Translations under genes and position numbers: made by a program
The notes under the pieces: generated by a model
Seen by the model: only the letters and a program-made list of their open reading frames with translations
The model's database searches: none
Told to the model about the DNA's origin: nothing
DNA from: Pyrobaculum islandicum DSM 4184
Lineage (GTDB): Archaea; Thermoproteota; Thermoprotei; Thermoproteales; Thermoproteaceae
Direction of reading: 5' to 3'
Assembly: GCF_000015205.1 (NCBI RefSeq)
Contig: NC_008701.1
Coordinates: 62,001-126,000, forward strand
Length of the DNA stretch: 64,000 bases
Shown: piece by piece, positions 50,239 through 58,942 of the stretch
Layout: the number at the start of each line of letters is the position of its first letter
Position numbering within the stretch: the first letter of the stretch is position 1

Positions 50239-50895
50239 GTGCGTATACCTCTCTGGGTCGAGGCTTCACGTCTAAAAGTTCTAATACTTGGCGGAGGCTC
50301 TGTGGGGACGCGTAGAGCTAAATATTTTCACACGGCGGGCGCCAAGGTGAGAGTTATTGCAAGAGACGTCACGCCGGAGTTAAAATCCATGGGAGTAGAG
50401 ATAAAATATGCGGATCTCAACGTCTACGAACCCGCCGAGGATATAAAATGGGCAGACATAGTGGTAATCGCAGTTGATGATCAAAGACTTGCAGAGAAAC
50501 TCTTTAGACAGGCTGAGGCGTTGGGCAAATTGATAAACGACGCCACAGATGCCACACGTACACACGTGGTAGTGCCCTACGAGAGAGAAATCGCAGGACT
50601 AAGAGTAGCAGTCACTAGCGAAGGCGCGGCGGGCACGCCGGCTAGACTTTCACTAGACATAATAGAGGGCTGTATTAAAGAAAGCTGGATTCCAGTATTC
50701 TATAGTGTATATAGAGAGCTAAAGAACGAGGCAAAAACATTGATAAAAAACACAAAAACAAGACTACACTTCTACCAAAAGTTAGTTGAAGATGAAAAAT
50801 TTATGAAATATGTAAAAGAAAAAGACGAAAAAGCTGCAATTAAACGGGGAAGAGAACTGCTACACTCTATCCTAAATGAGGAAAAGGCCGCCTAG
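50239..50895 (+). CDS. Precorrin-2 dehydrogenase (siroheme synthase N-terminal type)
   Basis: 218 residues from GTG 50239; the frame is open further upstream into the IS end, but TATA-like GATATAAAAAC (50208-50218) lies about 26 bases before this GTG. RIPLWVEASRLKVLILGGGS is the family start with the NAD glycine motif; VTSEGAAGTPARLSLDIIE is the catalytic-site block of Met8p/CysG-N proteins. It oxidises precorrin-2 to sirohydrochlorin and may also chelate iron. The C-terminal 60 residues are Lys-rich and helical. AT-rich codon use compared with neighbours. Confidence 0.88.
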   Translation: MRIPLWVEASRLKVLILGGGSVGTRRAKYFHTAGAKVRVIARDVTPELKSMGVEIKYADLNVYEPAEDIKWADIVVIAVDDQRLAEKLFRQAEALGKLINDATDATRTHVVVPYEREIAGLRVAVTSEGAAGTPARLSLDIIEGCIKESWIPVFYSVYRELKNEAKTLIKNTKTRLHFYQKLVEDEKFMKYVKEKDEKAAIKRGRELLHSILNEEKAA

Positions 50896-50926
50896 CCCTA
50901 GGGCGCCTAGGGACTCACTCGCACCG

Positions 50927-51163
50927 TCACTTGTAGTCTCTGGCGGCAACGAAAGTAGTTAACAACGTGGCCAACACGTGCTTCTCAACGCTCAAGACAA
51001 GCACCACTACGGCCATGGCCACCACGGCAAACCAAAGAGCAGAACGGATTCGCAGTGGCGAAGCCCCTGTGATGGCAGTCGTCGCGGCGTCGGCGAGCCC
51101 ACCGTCGCTGTGAGACAGACGTATAAGGTAGTTGAAAGGGAGGTGTGGACGGGTTTGCGCCAA
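50927..51163 (-). CDS. Possible small membrane protein, 5' end uncertain
   Basis: 78 codons open on the minus strand. Residues 40-70 (SALWFAVVAMAVVVLVLSVE) form one good membrane helix, with a short C-terminal tail. The first ~20 codons lie over a decayed TnpB fragment on the other strand, so the true start, if any, is probably lost or downstream. No family recognised. It may be a chance open frame. Confidence 0.25.
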   Translation of the reverse strand: MAQTRPHLPFNYLIRLSHSDGGLADAATTAITGASPLRIRSALWFAVVAMAVVVLVLSVEKHVLATLLTTFVAARDYK

Positions 51164-51404
51164 CTTTTTTATGACTGTGGAGGTATGGGCTCAGTACTGT
51201 TCTGTCCAAAGTGTGGAGCCAAGATGGCAGAGGAGAGAAGGCGCGTTATGCATTGCCCCGCCTGCGGCTTCAAGGCGCATAGAGACAATGTGTCCGTGAT
51301 TTAGACAGAGAAGAGGTACTGGGAGCTACTCCAGAAACAACCCGCTCTCCCCACTCCGGCGACTACCACATTTTTAACCTCGTAACTCTCTCTATTTCAT
51401 GAAC
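51130..51404 (+). pseudogene. tnpB: Decayed TnpB fragment (zinc ribbon only)
   Basis: Reads GLRQLFYDCGGMGSVLFCPK, CGAKMAEERRRVMHCPACGF and KAHRDNV with the CxxC-CxxC zinc ribbon, then a stop at 51302-51304, and continues TEKRYWELLQKQPA. The copy at 44262-44704 has KKRYLELLQKQS at the same place, so they are relatives. No RuvC part remains. Confidence 0.7.
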
Positions 51405-51566
51405 GGCGCCTGGCCCTCTGGGCGGTTGACGGGGGCGCGCAGAAGGCGAAAATCGACCGTTAGACGCCACGTCCCCCGTATGACCCGCCCTCTCGCCCCG
51501 GCACACCCGAGGCGGGCCCCCAAGTCCCCCAGGGAGGGGCCAAGAGAAAGATAGGGGGACAAAGCC
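51368..51566 (+). ncRNA. GC-rich structured right end resembling an omega-RNA scaffold, copy C
   Basis: TTTTTAACCTCGTAAC, ATTTCATGAACGGCGCC, GTATGACCCGCCCTC and GGGGGACAAAGCCC (about 51554-51567) occur in the same order as in copy A. Long inverted segments (CCCGCCCTC ... GAGGCGGG) suggest stable hairpins. The last block differs from A and B (CAAAGCCC instead of CAAAGGGG). It follows the TnpB zinc-ribbon remnant. Confidence 0.5.
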
Positions 51567-51714
51567 CATAGACTGTCGTTATAACAACGTTACTCTCTTC
51601 ATTTCAGATGGTGTAAAAAACACATTTTAAAACTTTATTATCAGGGTAAAACGTTTTGACATTTGATGGGGAGAAGACCCGGTCTGATATATGAAGAGGG
51701 CATTCTGCACCGAC

Positions 51715-51771
51715 GTGAAGTGATGATCCGCCAGTGGCCTAACGGTGAAGACCTCACCCTTTGCTGATTTT
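51715..51771 (+). ncRNA. C/D box guide sRNA
   Basis: Box C GTGATGA (51720-51726); 12-base guide TCCGCCAGTGGC (51727-51738); D' box CTAA (51739-51742); C' box GTGAAGA (51745-51751); 12-base guide CCTCACCCTTTG (51752-51763); box D CTGA (51764-51767). Both guides have exactly 12 bases, the archaeal norm, and the order is complete. By the N+5 rule the D guide would direct 2'-O-methylation at the G in CAAAG of target CAAAGGGTGAGG; the D' guide at the last C of GCCAC in GCCACTGGCGGA. Targets were not searched. GATATATGA (51685-51693) is a possible TATA box. Confidence 0.72.
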
Positions 51772-51865
51772 AAGTTCCCACAACATATAGATTTTAGATG
51801 ATGTACAGAGGTGGCCCCCTCAGCGATTTTATGAGCGAGGGTTGGGGGTGCTGAAAATATTTTGA

Positions 51866-52330
51866 TTACTTCGCCAGTTTATACAATAGCTCTCTAAGTA
51901 CTATATGTTTGTTAAAGTTGCCTGTCTTTATCCACCTCCCACATGCTCTATATGGCGCGAGGATGTATACGCCGTGGCTACACACTGCCTCCTCCACCGC
52001 TATGTAATATGGTTTCGACACCACGAGTATAACTGTGGAGTTTTCAATAAGCTCAGCTATAGCGTTTAGAAGGCCAACAGATCTAGCCCACTTCTTTATT
52101 TCCTCAGGCGACCTCCCGCTTAGAGTCACATCATACGGCTCTAATACTTGATTCTCATGTACCAACCCATATCTAGCAGATATTATATACAAAGCGGCGG
52201 GAACCCCAGCAGATCTAACCTCGTCCAACACTTTTACAATTCTTCTCACAGAAGGCCCTCTGTATAGCTCTCTAGCTGGCGCGGCAACTCTAAGCTTTTC
52301 GGCAGTACAGTTGGTAACAATTGAAAACAC
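51866..52330 (-). CDS. DUF6884-like protein
   Basis: 154 residues from GTG 52330. APARELYRGPSVRRIVKVLD, YIISARYGLVHEN and LEPYDVTLSGRS follow the pattern of DUF6884-type proteins (A-R-x-L-Y, S-A-x-Y-G-L, P-Y-D), a small-domain family related to the tRNA-guanine transglycosylase accessory region and of unclear function. The C-terminal third is helical. Divergent from the BacA-like gene with 35 bases between starts. Confidence 0.6.
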   Translation of the reverse strand: MFSIVTNCTAEKLRVAAPARELYRGPSVRRIVKVLDEVRSAGVPAALYIISARYGLVHENQVLEPYDVTLSGRSPEEIKKWARSVGLLNAIAELIENSTVILVVSKPYYIAVEEAVCSHGVYILAPYRACGRWIKTGNFNKHIVLRELLYKLAK

Positions 52331-52365
52331 ATAATTATATTAATACCAAAATTAAAGATGACGCC

Positions 52366-53172
52366 ATGGATTTCTTGACGGCGATTGTATTGGGGGTAGT
52401 TCAGGGAGTGTCCGAGTGGTTGCCCATAAGTAGCAAGACGCAGGTTATGTTTGTCTCACAACTACTACTGAGCGCAACGCCTGAGCTCGCCTATTCGCTG
52501 GGACTCTTTCTCGAGGCCGCGTCGGTATTAGCCGCATTGATATATTTCAGACTGGTGTATCTAAAAATTTTGAGGGGGTTTCTTGGAGACGCCGAGGGAA
52601 GAAAATGGCTGACTTACGTAATAGTAACCACCGCCGCAACAGGCGCCGTGGGAATACCGCTTTATATGGCGGCAAAACGCTACCTACTCTTAGGCGCAAG
52701 CGCCGGCTGGCTTATGGTTGTACTTGGCGTCGCAGTCATATTTAACGCAGTACTTCTTCAGAGAGCCCGCTCGGTGGCGGGGCTTAAAACCTTTGACGAC
52801 ATGACTCTTGGCCACATGGCGTTGGTAGGCCTAGCCCAAGCCCTATCGGTGTTGCCTGGCATAAGCCGCTCTGGCATAACCACAACAACATTGTTACTAC
52901 TCGGCTACCGGCCAGACGAAGCTTTTAAATCTTCTTTCGTCTTAGTGCCAATTGCAGGACTCGGCGCCACAGCCTTGGCCTACCTCTCAGAAGGGGGCGC
53001 AGTGGCCACTCCCGAAGTTATTACAGCTATGTTGATAGGGCTTGTAGTTAGTCTTGTAACTATAAAGGCTCTGCTAGAATTTGCAAAAAGTAAACATGTC
53101 ACACTTGTGAATATAGTAGTAGGCACTTTGGCAATAGCCGGAGGAATTACGAGAATTCTACTTAGTTCTTAA
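52366..53172 (+). CDS. uppP: Polyprenyl-diphosphate phosphatase, BacA/UppP family
   Basis: 268 residues from the ATG at 52366. GVVQGVSEWLPISSKTQ (10-26) holds the catalytic Glu and the E-x-x-P-x-S-S motif; PGISRSGITTTT (about 164-175) is the second conserved block. About eight membrane helices. It should dephosphorylate polyprenyl diphosphate for recycling of glycan lipid carriers; in crenarchaea the lipid is dolichyl rather than undecaprenyl. TATA-like AATTATATTAATA (52332-52344). The 3' end overlaps a convergent transporter gene by 15 bases. Confidence 0.9.
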   Translation: MDFLTAIVLGVVQGVSEWLPISSKTQVMFVSQLLLSATPELAYSLGLFLEAASVLAALIYFRLVYLKILRGFLGDAEGRKWLTYVIVTTAATGAVGIPLYMAAKRYLLLGASAGWLMVVLGVAVIFNAVLLQRARSVAGLKTFDDMTLGHMALVGLAQALSVLPGISRSGITTTTLLLLGYRPDEAFKSSFVLVPIAGLGATALAYLSEGGAVATPEVITAMLIGLVVSLVTIKALLEFAKSKHVTLVNIVVGTLAIAGGITRILLSS

Positions 53173-53823
53173 CGTAGATACATACCTCCTAACGCCGTAT
53201 ATCAACAACGCTTCAAGCGGTATCTGGGCCCACTTGACGAGTATCTGGCCGAGAATTATCTGAGCTTCTGGGCCAAAGGCCAGCGATATAAACACTGCCG
53301 TGTCTACCACTTGCGAAATAAGAGAAGAGCTATAAACCCTAGCCAGTATGTGGAGACGGGGCCACTTAGTCACAATGTAGACGTCTACCGTAGAGGATAT
53401 GAGGTAGGCGGCGAGGGAGGCAAGCGCAATCCTGGCGGAGGGGGCGATTACCGAGTCCACCACGGCGGCTCTCTCGGCGAACCACGCCGGCGGGGGTAGC
53501 TGAGCGGCGGCCCAAGCGGCGAAGGCCACCGCCGCCTGGAAGAAGAAGCCGAGCCTCACGGCCCTCATGGCGAACTGCCTCCCGTAGAAAATCGCCATGG
53601 CGTCTAACACGGCGACGTTAGTCATAAATATGACAGTACCCGCAGGCGCAACGCCAATGCCATAGTCCACAAGTTTGTTAGCAATAAACTGCGCCGCTGT
53701 GAGCGTGCCGAAGAAAAGGCCTACAAGTACCGTGTCTATCTTCTCTTTCCATAGCCAAATTAAAAGTAGGTAGATTAAGTATAGAATAACTCCGTAAGCC
53801 CAAGCTTGAAATACTGCTAGCAT
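53158..53823 (-). CDS. VUT/YhhQ-family transporter, probably for a queuosine/archaeosine precursor
   Basis: 221 residues, about six membrane helices. AQFIANKLVDYG near the N-terminus, YLISSTVDVYIVTKWPRL and YSSSLISQVVDTAVFISLAF (about 168-187) are VUT-family blocks, including the S-x-x-x-D-T core of helix 5. Relatives import preQ0 or related 7-deazaguanines for tRNA modification. Start at ATG 53823. Confidence 0.8.
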   Translation of the reverse strand: MLAVFQAWAYGVILYLIYLLLIWLWKEKIDTVLVGLFFGTLTAAQFIANKLVDYGIGVAPAGTVIFMTNVAVLDAMAIFYGRQFAMRAVRLGFFFQAAVAFAAWAAAQLPPPAWFAERAAVVDSVIAPSARIALASLAAYLISSTVDVYIVTKWPRLHILARVYSSSLISQVVDTAVFISLAFGPEAQIILGQILVKWAQIPLEALLIYGVRRYVSTLRTK

Positions 53824-53877
53824 AAACGGCGGGCTTTACCTCAGCTTAAAAATTTAAAGCAGGCATTTGTCGAACAT

Positions 53878-54627
53878 GTGGATTTTCTCACCGCAGTTAG
53901 AAAAACTGTCGAACTCCGGCTGGCCACAGAGCCGCCGCCCCCCACGAGAACAACTCCATTGCTAGACTTTACAAAAGCCCTCGGAGACTTCGGCATTATT
54001 GCAGAGTATAAACGTGCGTCGCCCCGCGGCGTAGTTAGACTAGACCTCCCGCCCTGGGCTTACTTCGCAGAGCTATACAGCTACGCCTCGGCCTTCTCCG
54101 TCCTCACAGAGCCCTTTTGGTTCCTCGGAGACTATCGCTTCATACCCATAGCCAAAACCTTCAAGCCCGTCCTCATGAAAGACTTTGTAATAGACAAGAG
54201 ACAGATAGAGATGGCGTATGGCTATGGCGCAGATGCCGTCTTAATAATATACCGGCTTGTAGATAGAGAAAAGGCCATGGAGCTCGCCGAATACGCCCAG
54301 AGACTGGGTCTCACCCCCCTGGTAGAGGTGGACAACGTACAAGACGCCAAAGAGGTCGCCACGTGGGGCGGAAGGGTGGTAATCGGGATAAACGCCAGGG
54401 ACCTCCGCACTTTAGAAACAAACCTCATAAGGGCCTTTGAGATAGCCAAGTCGCTAAGAGGAGATGTAGATTACATAATTGAGAGCGGCATTTCCAAGCC
54501 GGAGGAAGTGGAGAAGGCTTGTCTCCTATACGCCAGGGGGGTGTTAATTGGCACAGCTCTTATGAAAAACCCCGCCTTGGCAAAAGAGTTAAAGACGGTA
54601 GCTGAAAACTGTGTTGCAAGACGCTAA
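53878..54627 (+). CDS. trpC: Indole-3-glycerol phosphate synthase TrpC
   Basis: 249 residues from GTG 53878. GIIAEYKRASPRGVV (catalytic Lys), VLMKDFVIDKRQIEMAYGYG, ADAVLII, LVEVDN, VVIGINARDL and IIESGIS are the beta-barrel motifs in order. It forms indole-3-glycerol phosphate for tryptophan. No other trp gene is close, so the pathway is scattered. The next gene starts at the base after its stop. Confidence 0.95.
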   Translation: MDFLTAVRKTVELRLATEPPPPTRTTPLLDFTKALGDFGIIAEYKRASPRGVVRLDLPPWAYFAELYSYASAFSVLTEPFWFLGDYRFIPIAKTFKPVLMKDFVIDKRQIEMAYGYGADAVLIIYRLVDREKAMELAEYAQRLGLTPLVEVDNVQDAKEVATWGGRVVIGINARDLRTLETNLIRAFEIAKSLRGDVDYIIESGISKPEEVEKACLLYARGVLIGTALMKNPALAKELKTVAENCVARR

Positions 54628-55581
54628 ATGGATAAGCTAAAGGCCGCGTTAACCTCACTTATTGCAGGCATTGCAGTAACTGCACTTAAGATAACGGCGT
54701 GGCTACAGAGTTTTTCTGTGGCGGTGCTTGCAGACGCAGTCCACTCCGCAGTTGATTTACTAGCGGTTGCTATTACATATCTAGCAGTTAAAACTAGCGT
54801 AAAACCTCCAGACGAAGAACACCCATACGGCCACTACAAAGCGGAGACATTAGGCGGAATAGGTGGATCTCTAGCAGTAATGGCGTCTGCAACTTTTATC
54901 GCATATGAGGCATTTACAAGACTAGTGCGGTGGGAGCCATATACGCCCAGCTTAGCTGGCGTTGTTACAATGGCTATAGCCATAGCGGTAGATTTCAATA
55001 GAGTAGTTGTCCTCCGCAAATTTAGAGGAGTTTCAAGAGCTCTCGAAGCAGACGCCCTCCACTTCTCCACAGACCTTGCCTCATCTTCTGCCATACTTGC
55101 ACTACTTATCTTCGGCGTAATTTCTGAAAAGTATGCGCCAGAAGTTTTCACACGTTGGAGCCCGGCGATAGATATCGCCTTAGCCACCGCCATAACTATA
55201 TACTTCATAAAGCTAAGTCTTGCACTACTTAAATCATCTATAATTGAGCTATTAGACTACGCCCCACCTGATGTTGTTATAAAAACACGTCAACTTGTAC
55301 AAAGAGTCGCCGGAGTACAAGCTGTAAAGACTGTAAAAGTAAGAAAGGCCGGCGGAGTATACCACGCCGATGTAACAATAGCAGTAGATGAAAATCTCAC
55401 AGTTAAGGAAGCTCACGAAATTGCAGACCAGGTAGAGAAGACTCTAAAAGAAGAGCTAGGTGGAGACATCGCCGTACACGTAGAGCCGCACAAGCCTAGC
55501 CAGAGGCCTGAGGAGACTCCTTCAGCTGCTTCTCGATCTCCTCAAGAGCCTTCTGGACCTCCTTCTCGATCTCCTCGATAG
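54628..55581 (+). CDS. Cation diffusion facilitator (CDF) family exporter
   Basis: 317 residues. Six membrane helices; VLADAVHSAVDLLAVAITY (about 31-49) and EADALHFSTDLASS (about 142-155) give the two pairs of metal-binding Asp/His in helices II and V. Cytoplasmic domain from about 205 with HADVTIAVDENLTV. It should export Zn, Fe, Mn or Co by proton antiport. The last 25 residues are Ser/Pro/Arg/Glu-rich and low in complexity; they overlap the convergent gene 55496-55777 by 86 bases. The first half is AT-rich compared with neighbours. Confidence 0.9.
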   Translation: MDKLKAALTSLIAGIAVTALKITAWLQSFSVAVLADAVHSAVDLLAVAITYLAVKTSVKPPDEEHPYGHYKAETLGGIGGSLAVMASATFIAYEAFTRLVRWEPYTPSLAGVVTMAIAIAVDFNRVVVLRKFRGVSRALEADALHFSTDLASSSAILALLIFGVISEKYAPEVFTRWSPAIDIALATAITIYFIKLSLALLKSSIIELLDYAPPDVVIKTRQLVQRVAGVQAVKTVKVRKAGGVYHADVTIAVDENLTVKEAHEIADQVEKTLKEELGGDIAVHVEPHKPSQRPEETPSAASRSPQEPSGPPSRSPR

Positions 55582-55777
55582 GCTTCGGCGGCGGGGTGGT
55601 GGCGAGGGCGTAGCCGACCCACGCCAGTATCCCCAAGACGGCGGCCACAGCCGCGAAGGCAGTCAGCTGGAGGATAAACAACTGCCAGGGCGAGAAGAAG
55701 ACAAGCCAGCCGTACAACACAATGCCAACAACCCCAGCCACAACAAGCCCCAAGCCGATAGCCTTATCTCTATGCAT
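55496..55777 (-). CDS. Small two-helix membrane protein with charged coiled-coil tail
   Basis: 93 residues from the ATG at 55777; the frame is open further upstream but a TATA-like TATATATAAA (minus strand, about 55796-55806) supports this start. Two membrane helices (about 9-29 and 34-56), then EEIEKEVQKALEEIEKQLKE, a strongly predicted coiled coil. Function unknown. The region encoding the coiled coil is antisense to the end of the CDF gene. Confidence 0.6.
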   Translation of the reverse strand: MHRDKAIGLGLVVAGVVGIVLYGWLVFFSPWQLFILQLTAFAAVAAVLGILAWVGYALATTPPPKPIEEIEKEVQKALEEIEKQLKESPQASG

Positions 55778-55815
55778 GACTACAAAAAACCCCGGGTTTA
55801 TATATGTTAAATCAT

Positions 55816-56796
55816 CTAAAGCGGACAGCTCTGATGAAGCGTATAACACAGGACGTAATAGAGGTAGCCAGCAAGCCCTATGGGAGCTGTGAGGCCGAAG
55901 TAGCCGAACCAAATAGCCACCACCTCAAAAATAGACACCAAAACCGCCAAGATGAGAGCTGTCGCCGCCGCCTCCTCAAGGGTATAGACCCCAAGAGCCA
56001 TGGCGAGACCGGGGTAGAAGGTGCTGTAGAGCGCTTTCTCCCCAACAATAACGCTGACCCCCTCATCGTCCTTCCCCTTAGCTATGAAGATAAGCCCCAC
56101 GATAGACTCGGGAATCACTGTGGCTATGGGGACGAGGATTATGGAGAGGGCGAGCTTGTCAAGTCCGGCGGCCGCCCCCAGATCCTTGATCCCGCCTACG
56201 AGCCACTCGGCGCCAAACGCCATTGCCAAAAGAGCCGCCGCAGTCTGCACCGCCGGGTTCCTAAGCCAGAGGGAAACGCCGGCCTTCTCCACCTCCTCCT
56301 CTCTAAGCATAAACTTGGCATATAGGAAGTAGAGGACGAGGAGGAAGACTCCATACAGCTGGCCGAAGACGCCGTAGCGCTCCGGGTGGAGAAACAAGAT
56401 GGGCAAGAGGGGAATGGTAAACACAAGCAGGGGAACGGCCACAATGCGGTGGACATGCGGAAGCTTGTACCTCCTCCTCCCTAGAGCCCACGCCGTTATG
56501 CTTGTCAAAATGACGACGGGGTAGATCACAGTAGCCGCCATAAACGGCTGAGCCACTATAGACCCCCAAGCGATCTCTATCTGCCCCCGCAGAAGCGCCA
56601 CGGTAAAGACGGCCAGCTCTGGGCTTGAGGTTATGATGGGGGCGAAGATAGCGGCAACCCCCACCGCCGCGCGCCTATATCTCCAAGATATGTAGTGAAC
56701 TAATTGCTCAATTAACACACCAGCGAGGATAGTCAGTAAAATACCAACTACCACTCCAAAAGGCCCAATTGAGGGGACTAGAGACACCTCTGCCAT
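55816..56796 (-). CDS. Sodium/calcium exchanger family protein
   Basis: 326 residues, about ten to eleven membrane helices in two halves. AIFAPIITSSPELAVFTVAL is the alpha-1 repeat and ILVPIATVIPESIVGLIF the alpha-2 repeat, with the ion-binding Glu in each. It probably exchanges Ca2+ for Na+ or H+. Start at ATG 56796, 34 bases from the 3' end of tRNA-Ala on the same strand. Confidence 0.85.
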   Translation of the reverse strand: MAEVSLVPSIGPFGVVVGILLTILAGVLIEQLVHYISWRYRRAAVGVAAIFAPIITSSPELAVFTVALLRGQIEIAWGSIVAQPFMAATVIYPVVILTSITAWALGRRRYKLPHVHRIVAVPLLVFTIPLLPILFLHPERYGVFGQLYGVFLLVLYFLYAKFMLREEEVEKAGVSLWLRNPAVQTAAALLAMAFGAEWLVGGIKDLGAAAGLDKLALSIILVPIATVIPESIVGLIFIAKGKDDEGVSVIVGEKALYSTFYPGLAMALGVYTLEEAAATALILAVLVSIFEVVAIWFGYFGLTAPIGLAGYLYYVLCYTLHQSCPL

Positions 56797-56829
56797 AGGG
56801 CCTGGAGAAGAGACGCTTTTTAAAATTAG

Positions 56830-56901
56830 TGGACCGGCCGGGATTCGAACCCGGGATCACCCGCGCGCGAGGCGGGCATCCTTCCGCTAGACTACCGGCC
56901 C
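56830..56901 (-). tRNA. tRNA-Ala(CGC)
   Basis: Complete cloverleaf of 72 bases: acceptor GGGCCGG/CCGGTCC including the G3-U70 pair that marks tRNA-Ala, D arm GTCT/GGAT, anticodon arm CCCGC-CTCGCGC-GCGGG with anticodon CGC, T arm CCGGG-TTCGAAT-CCCGG, discriminator A. No intron and no encoded CCA. TATA-like AGTTTTTAAG on the minus strand at about 56924-56933. Confidence 0.95.
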
Positions 56902-57031
56902 TGTTTTGCAACACATGTAGCTTAAAAACTTTATCCATGATTCACTCTCTGTGCACAGAGCCGTGAAGAAAACGGAGGATGTAAACCGATGCCGTGCACA
57001 AGGCTTAAATATCCCACACGATCCTACTGCC

Positions 57032-58018
57032 ATGGCGACGAAAACTCTCTACCTTGCGGCCGCCCTGCTGGCCATCGCGGCGGCCGCCCAGACGACGCCA
57101 AAAATTGTGGTGTCGTTCCCCGCCTATAACGTCGTGCTCAGCGAGGCTTTTCCAAATGCAGACGTGATCCTCATCACAAAGGGGGCGTCGGACCCACATG
57201 AGTACCAGCTGACGGCTGAAGATCTGCAGATGCTCGCAAGCCTTACTCCACGCGACGTCGTCGTCCTCTCCATGCACGCGCCCTTTGAGCAGAAGATCGC
57301 CGAAATGGCTAGAGACAGCCAGATAAAGGCCAAGGTCATAGACCTCACAAAAATCCAGCAGTATCTAACGTACGACAACGGTGCAGTGAACCCCCACGAC
57401 CACGGCATATACCCGCCCAACGTCCTCAAGCTGGTAGCCGCCGTGGCAAACGCCACCGGGCTAAAGCCAGACCCCACCTTCCTACAGAAGCTACGGGAGC
57501 TCAACTCGACGTACTGCTGTAGATTCAGTGGAAAAGCCGTGGCGCTGACCCCAGCCGCGCAATATATACTCCACTGGCTTGGATACAGAGACATAGCCGT
57601 CCTCATCAAAGAGCCGGGTGTACCACCCACCCCCCAAGACCTCCAAAAGGCCCTCCAATACGCAAAAGAGGGCGCCCCAGTCCTAGCCGCCGTGGTGCGC
57701 GGAGAGGCTCTACGTATAGTAGACCAGTTTAGACAGAAAGCCCAGGAAGCCGGAGTAAACCCCCACATAATCACGGCAGACTTCTCCAAAAACTACATCC
57801 AGACCCTAGAAGCTACAGTTAGACAAATAGCGGCGGTTGCCCAAATGTCCTCAGCCGCCGAAACCACAGCCAAACAAGCAACACAACAGAACACGGCGGC
57901 TACCCAGACGACGCACCCAGCCGCTGGCCCAGAACTGACCATCCCAATCGCAGTAGCCGCCACAGCCATCGTGCTATTTGCCGCAGCTCTACTCCTCCTC
58001 AGGAGGAAAAAACAATAG
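57032..58018 (+). CDS. Metal-binding receptor of ABC transporter (ZnuA-like), C-terminally anchored
   Basis: 328 residues from the ATG at 57032; 27 upstream codons are open, but TATA-like GGCTTAAATAT (57002-57012) favours this start. Signal peptide (1-19); KGASDPHEYQL (H56) and VNPHDHGIYPPN (about 124-135) match the metal-ligand motifs of the SBP_9 family; a Thr/Gln-rich spacer and a C-terminal membrane helix (about 300-320) follow. It should bind Zn or Mn outside the membrane. No permease or ATPase is adjacent. Confidence 0.82.
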   Translation: MATKTLYLAAALLAIAAAAQTTPKIVVSFPAYNVVLSEAFPNADVILITKGASDPHEYQLTAEDLQMLASLTPRDVVVLSMHAPFEQKIAEMARDSQIKAKVIDLTKIQQYLTYDNGAVNPHDHGIYPPNVLKLVAAVANATGLKPDPTFLQKLRELNSTYCCRFSGKAVALTPAAQYILHWLGYRDIAVLIKEPGVPPTPQDLQKALQYAKEGAPVLAAVVRGEALRIVDQFRQKAQEAGVNPHIITADFSKNYIQTLEATVRQIAAVAQMSSAAETTAKQATQQNTAATQTTHPAAGPELTIPIAVAATAIVLFAAALLLLRRKKQ

Positions 58019-58024
58019 GTTTTT

Positions 58025-58384
58025 TCACCGTCTGCCGCCTGTCCCTACGCCTAGGGACTTTCTCCTCGCCCACGCCGTCATGGGTATCCATGATACCTCT
58101 GGCGTGGGGTCATTGGGCATGGGGCCGGGCGGCACGCGGCCCTCCGCGAGCGCCCTCCTCTCGATGTTTATCACGGCTGCTATATACGCCTTCCACACCT
58201 GAAAGGCCTTCCCCGCCGCGTTTCTCACTAGGCCGCGCCGTAGGAAGTCAAGAGCCGGCCTAGCCTCGACAAGGGTCTCCAGAAGACGCGCCGTAGCGTA
58301 ATCTTCATTTGTGGACTTCGGCAGAGACCTTTCTAAAACTCGGCAGACGCCACAGTATATTTCGCAATTCGAAGTATTTGGCAA
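58025..58384 (-). pseudogene. PaREP1-family gene, truncated at the 3' end
   Basis: 119 residues. LPKSTNEDYATARLLETL, ALDFLRRGLVRNAAGKAFQV and WKAYIAAV are classic PaREP1. The C-terminal half of the family domain is missing; instead it ends DPTPEVSWIPMTAWARRKSL, the segment also found at 5161-5258. So the shortened end is shared by two loci. A short active protein remains possible. Confidence 0.65.
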
Positions 58385-58606
58385 GAGATGAGGCAGCGAG
58401 AGATGTCGTTATGCTAATAGGCGAGTGGAGGTTTTAAAGCTACGTGTTGGATGGACGTACGAGTTTGACGAAGCTCTACTAGAGCTTAGAAAGGCGTTGA
58501 CCCTCGGCAAGTGAGGAGCTGGTCTCGTGGGTCTGGAGACTGGGTACTGGTCGGTCGGCGTTTACTGTGGGCGAAAAGTTTAATAAGGTGTTAGAACTTT
58601 GGAGTT
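58385..58606. other. Intergenic region without clear genes
   Basis: A 30-codon open frame from GTG 58423 (VEVLKLRVGWTYEFDEALLE, then LRKALTLGK) ends at 58515; it may be a piece of a lost gene. TTTAATAAGG (58579-58588) is a likely promoter element for the DsrE-like gene. Confidence 0.3.
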
Positions 58607-58942
58607 ATGTATAAGCTGTTGCTTCATGTAGATAGCGACGATCCTGCGCCGATGTCTATCGCGTTGTCTAATGCGGAGAACTTTCTTGCGGCTGTTGGGC
58701 AGGGCGAGGTGGCTCTGGTGGCTAACGGGCCTGGGGTGAGACACTTCGTCAAGGGGTCCCAGTTTGGGAGTAGAATCGCGTCACTTGCTAGGAGGGGGGT
58801 CAAGTTCTACGTCTGTAACAACGCGCTTAGGAACTTGGGGATCGACCCCACGTCTCTTGTGGCTGAGGCAGAGGTTGTGCCTGCGGGTATTGTAAAAATC
58901 GTGGAGTTAGTCCAGCAGGGCTATATATACGTCAAGCCTTAG
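58607..58942 (+). CDS. DsrE/DsrF-like protein
   Basis: 111 residues. [20 protein letters not shown] at the N-terminus, [17 protein letters not shown], and [16 protein letters not shown] with the conserved Cys (near 75) are DsrE-family features. These small proteins carry or relay sulfur or act in oligomers of unknown role. The stop overlaps the convergent hyuB gene by four bases. Confidence 0.82.
   Translation: MYKLLLHVDSDDPAPMSIALSNAENFLAAVGQGEVALVANGPGVRHFVKGSQFGSRIASLARRGVKFYVCNNALRNLGIDPTSLVAEAEVVPAGIVKIVELVQQGYIYVKP

Noticed and set aside
51796-51850. A second C/D sRNA starting at AGATGATG
   Set aside because: Box C is off by one base and no box D CTGA follows at the right distance.
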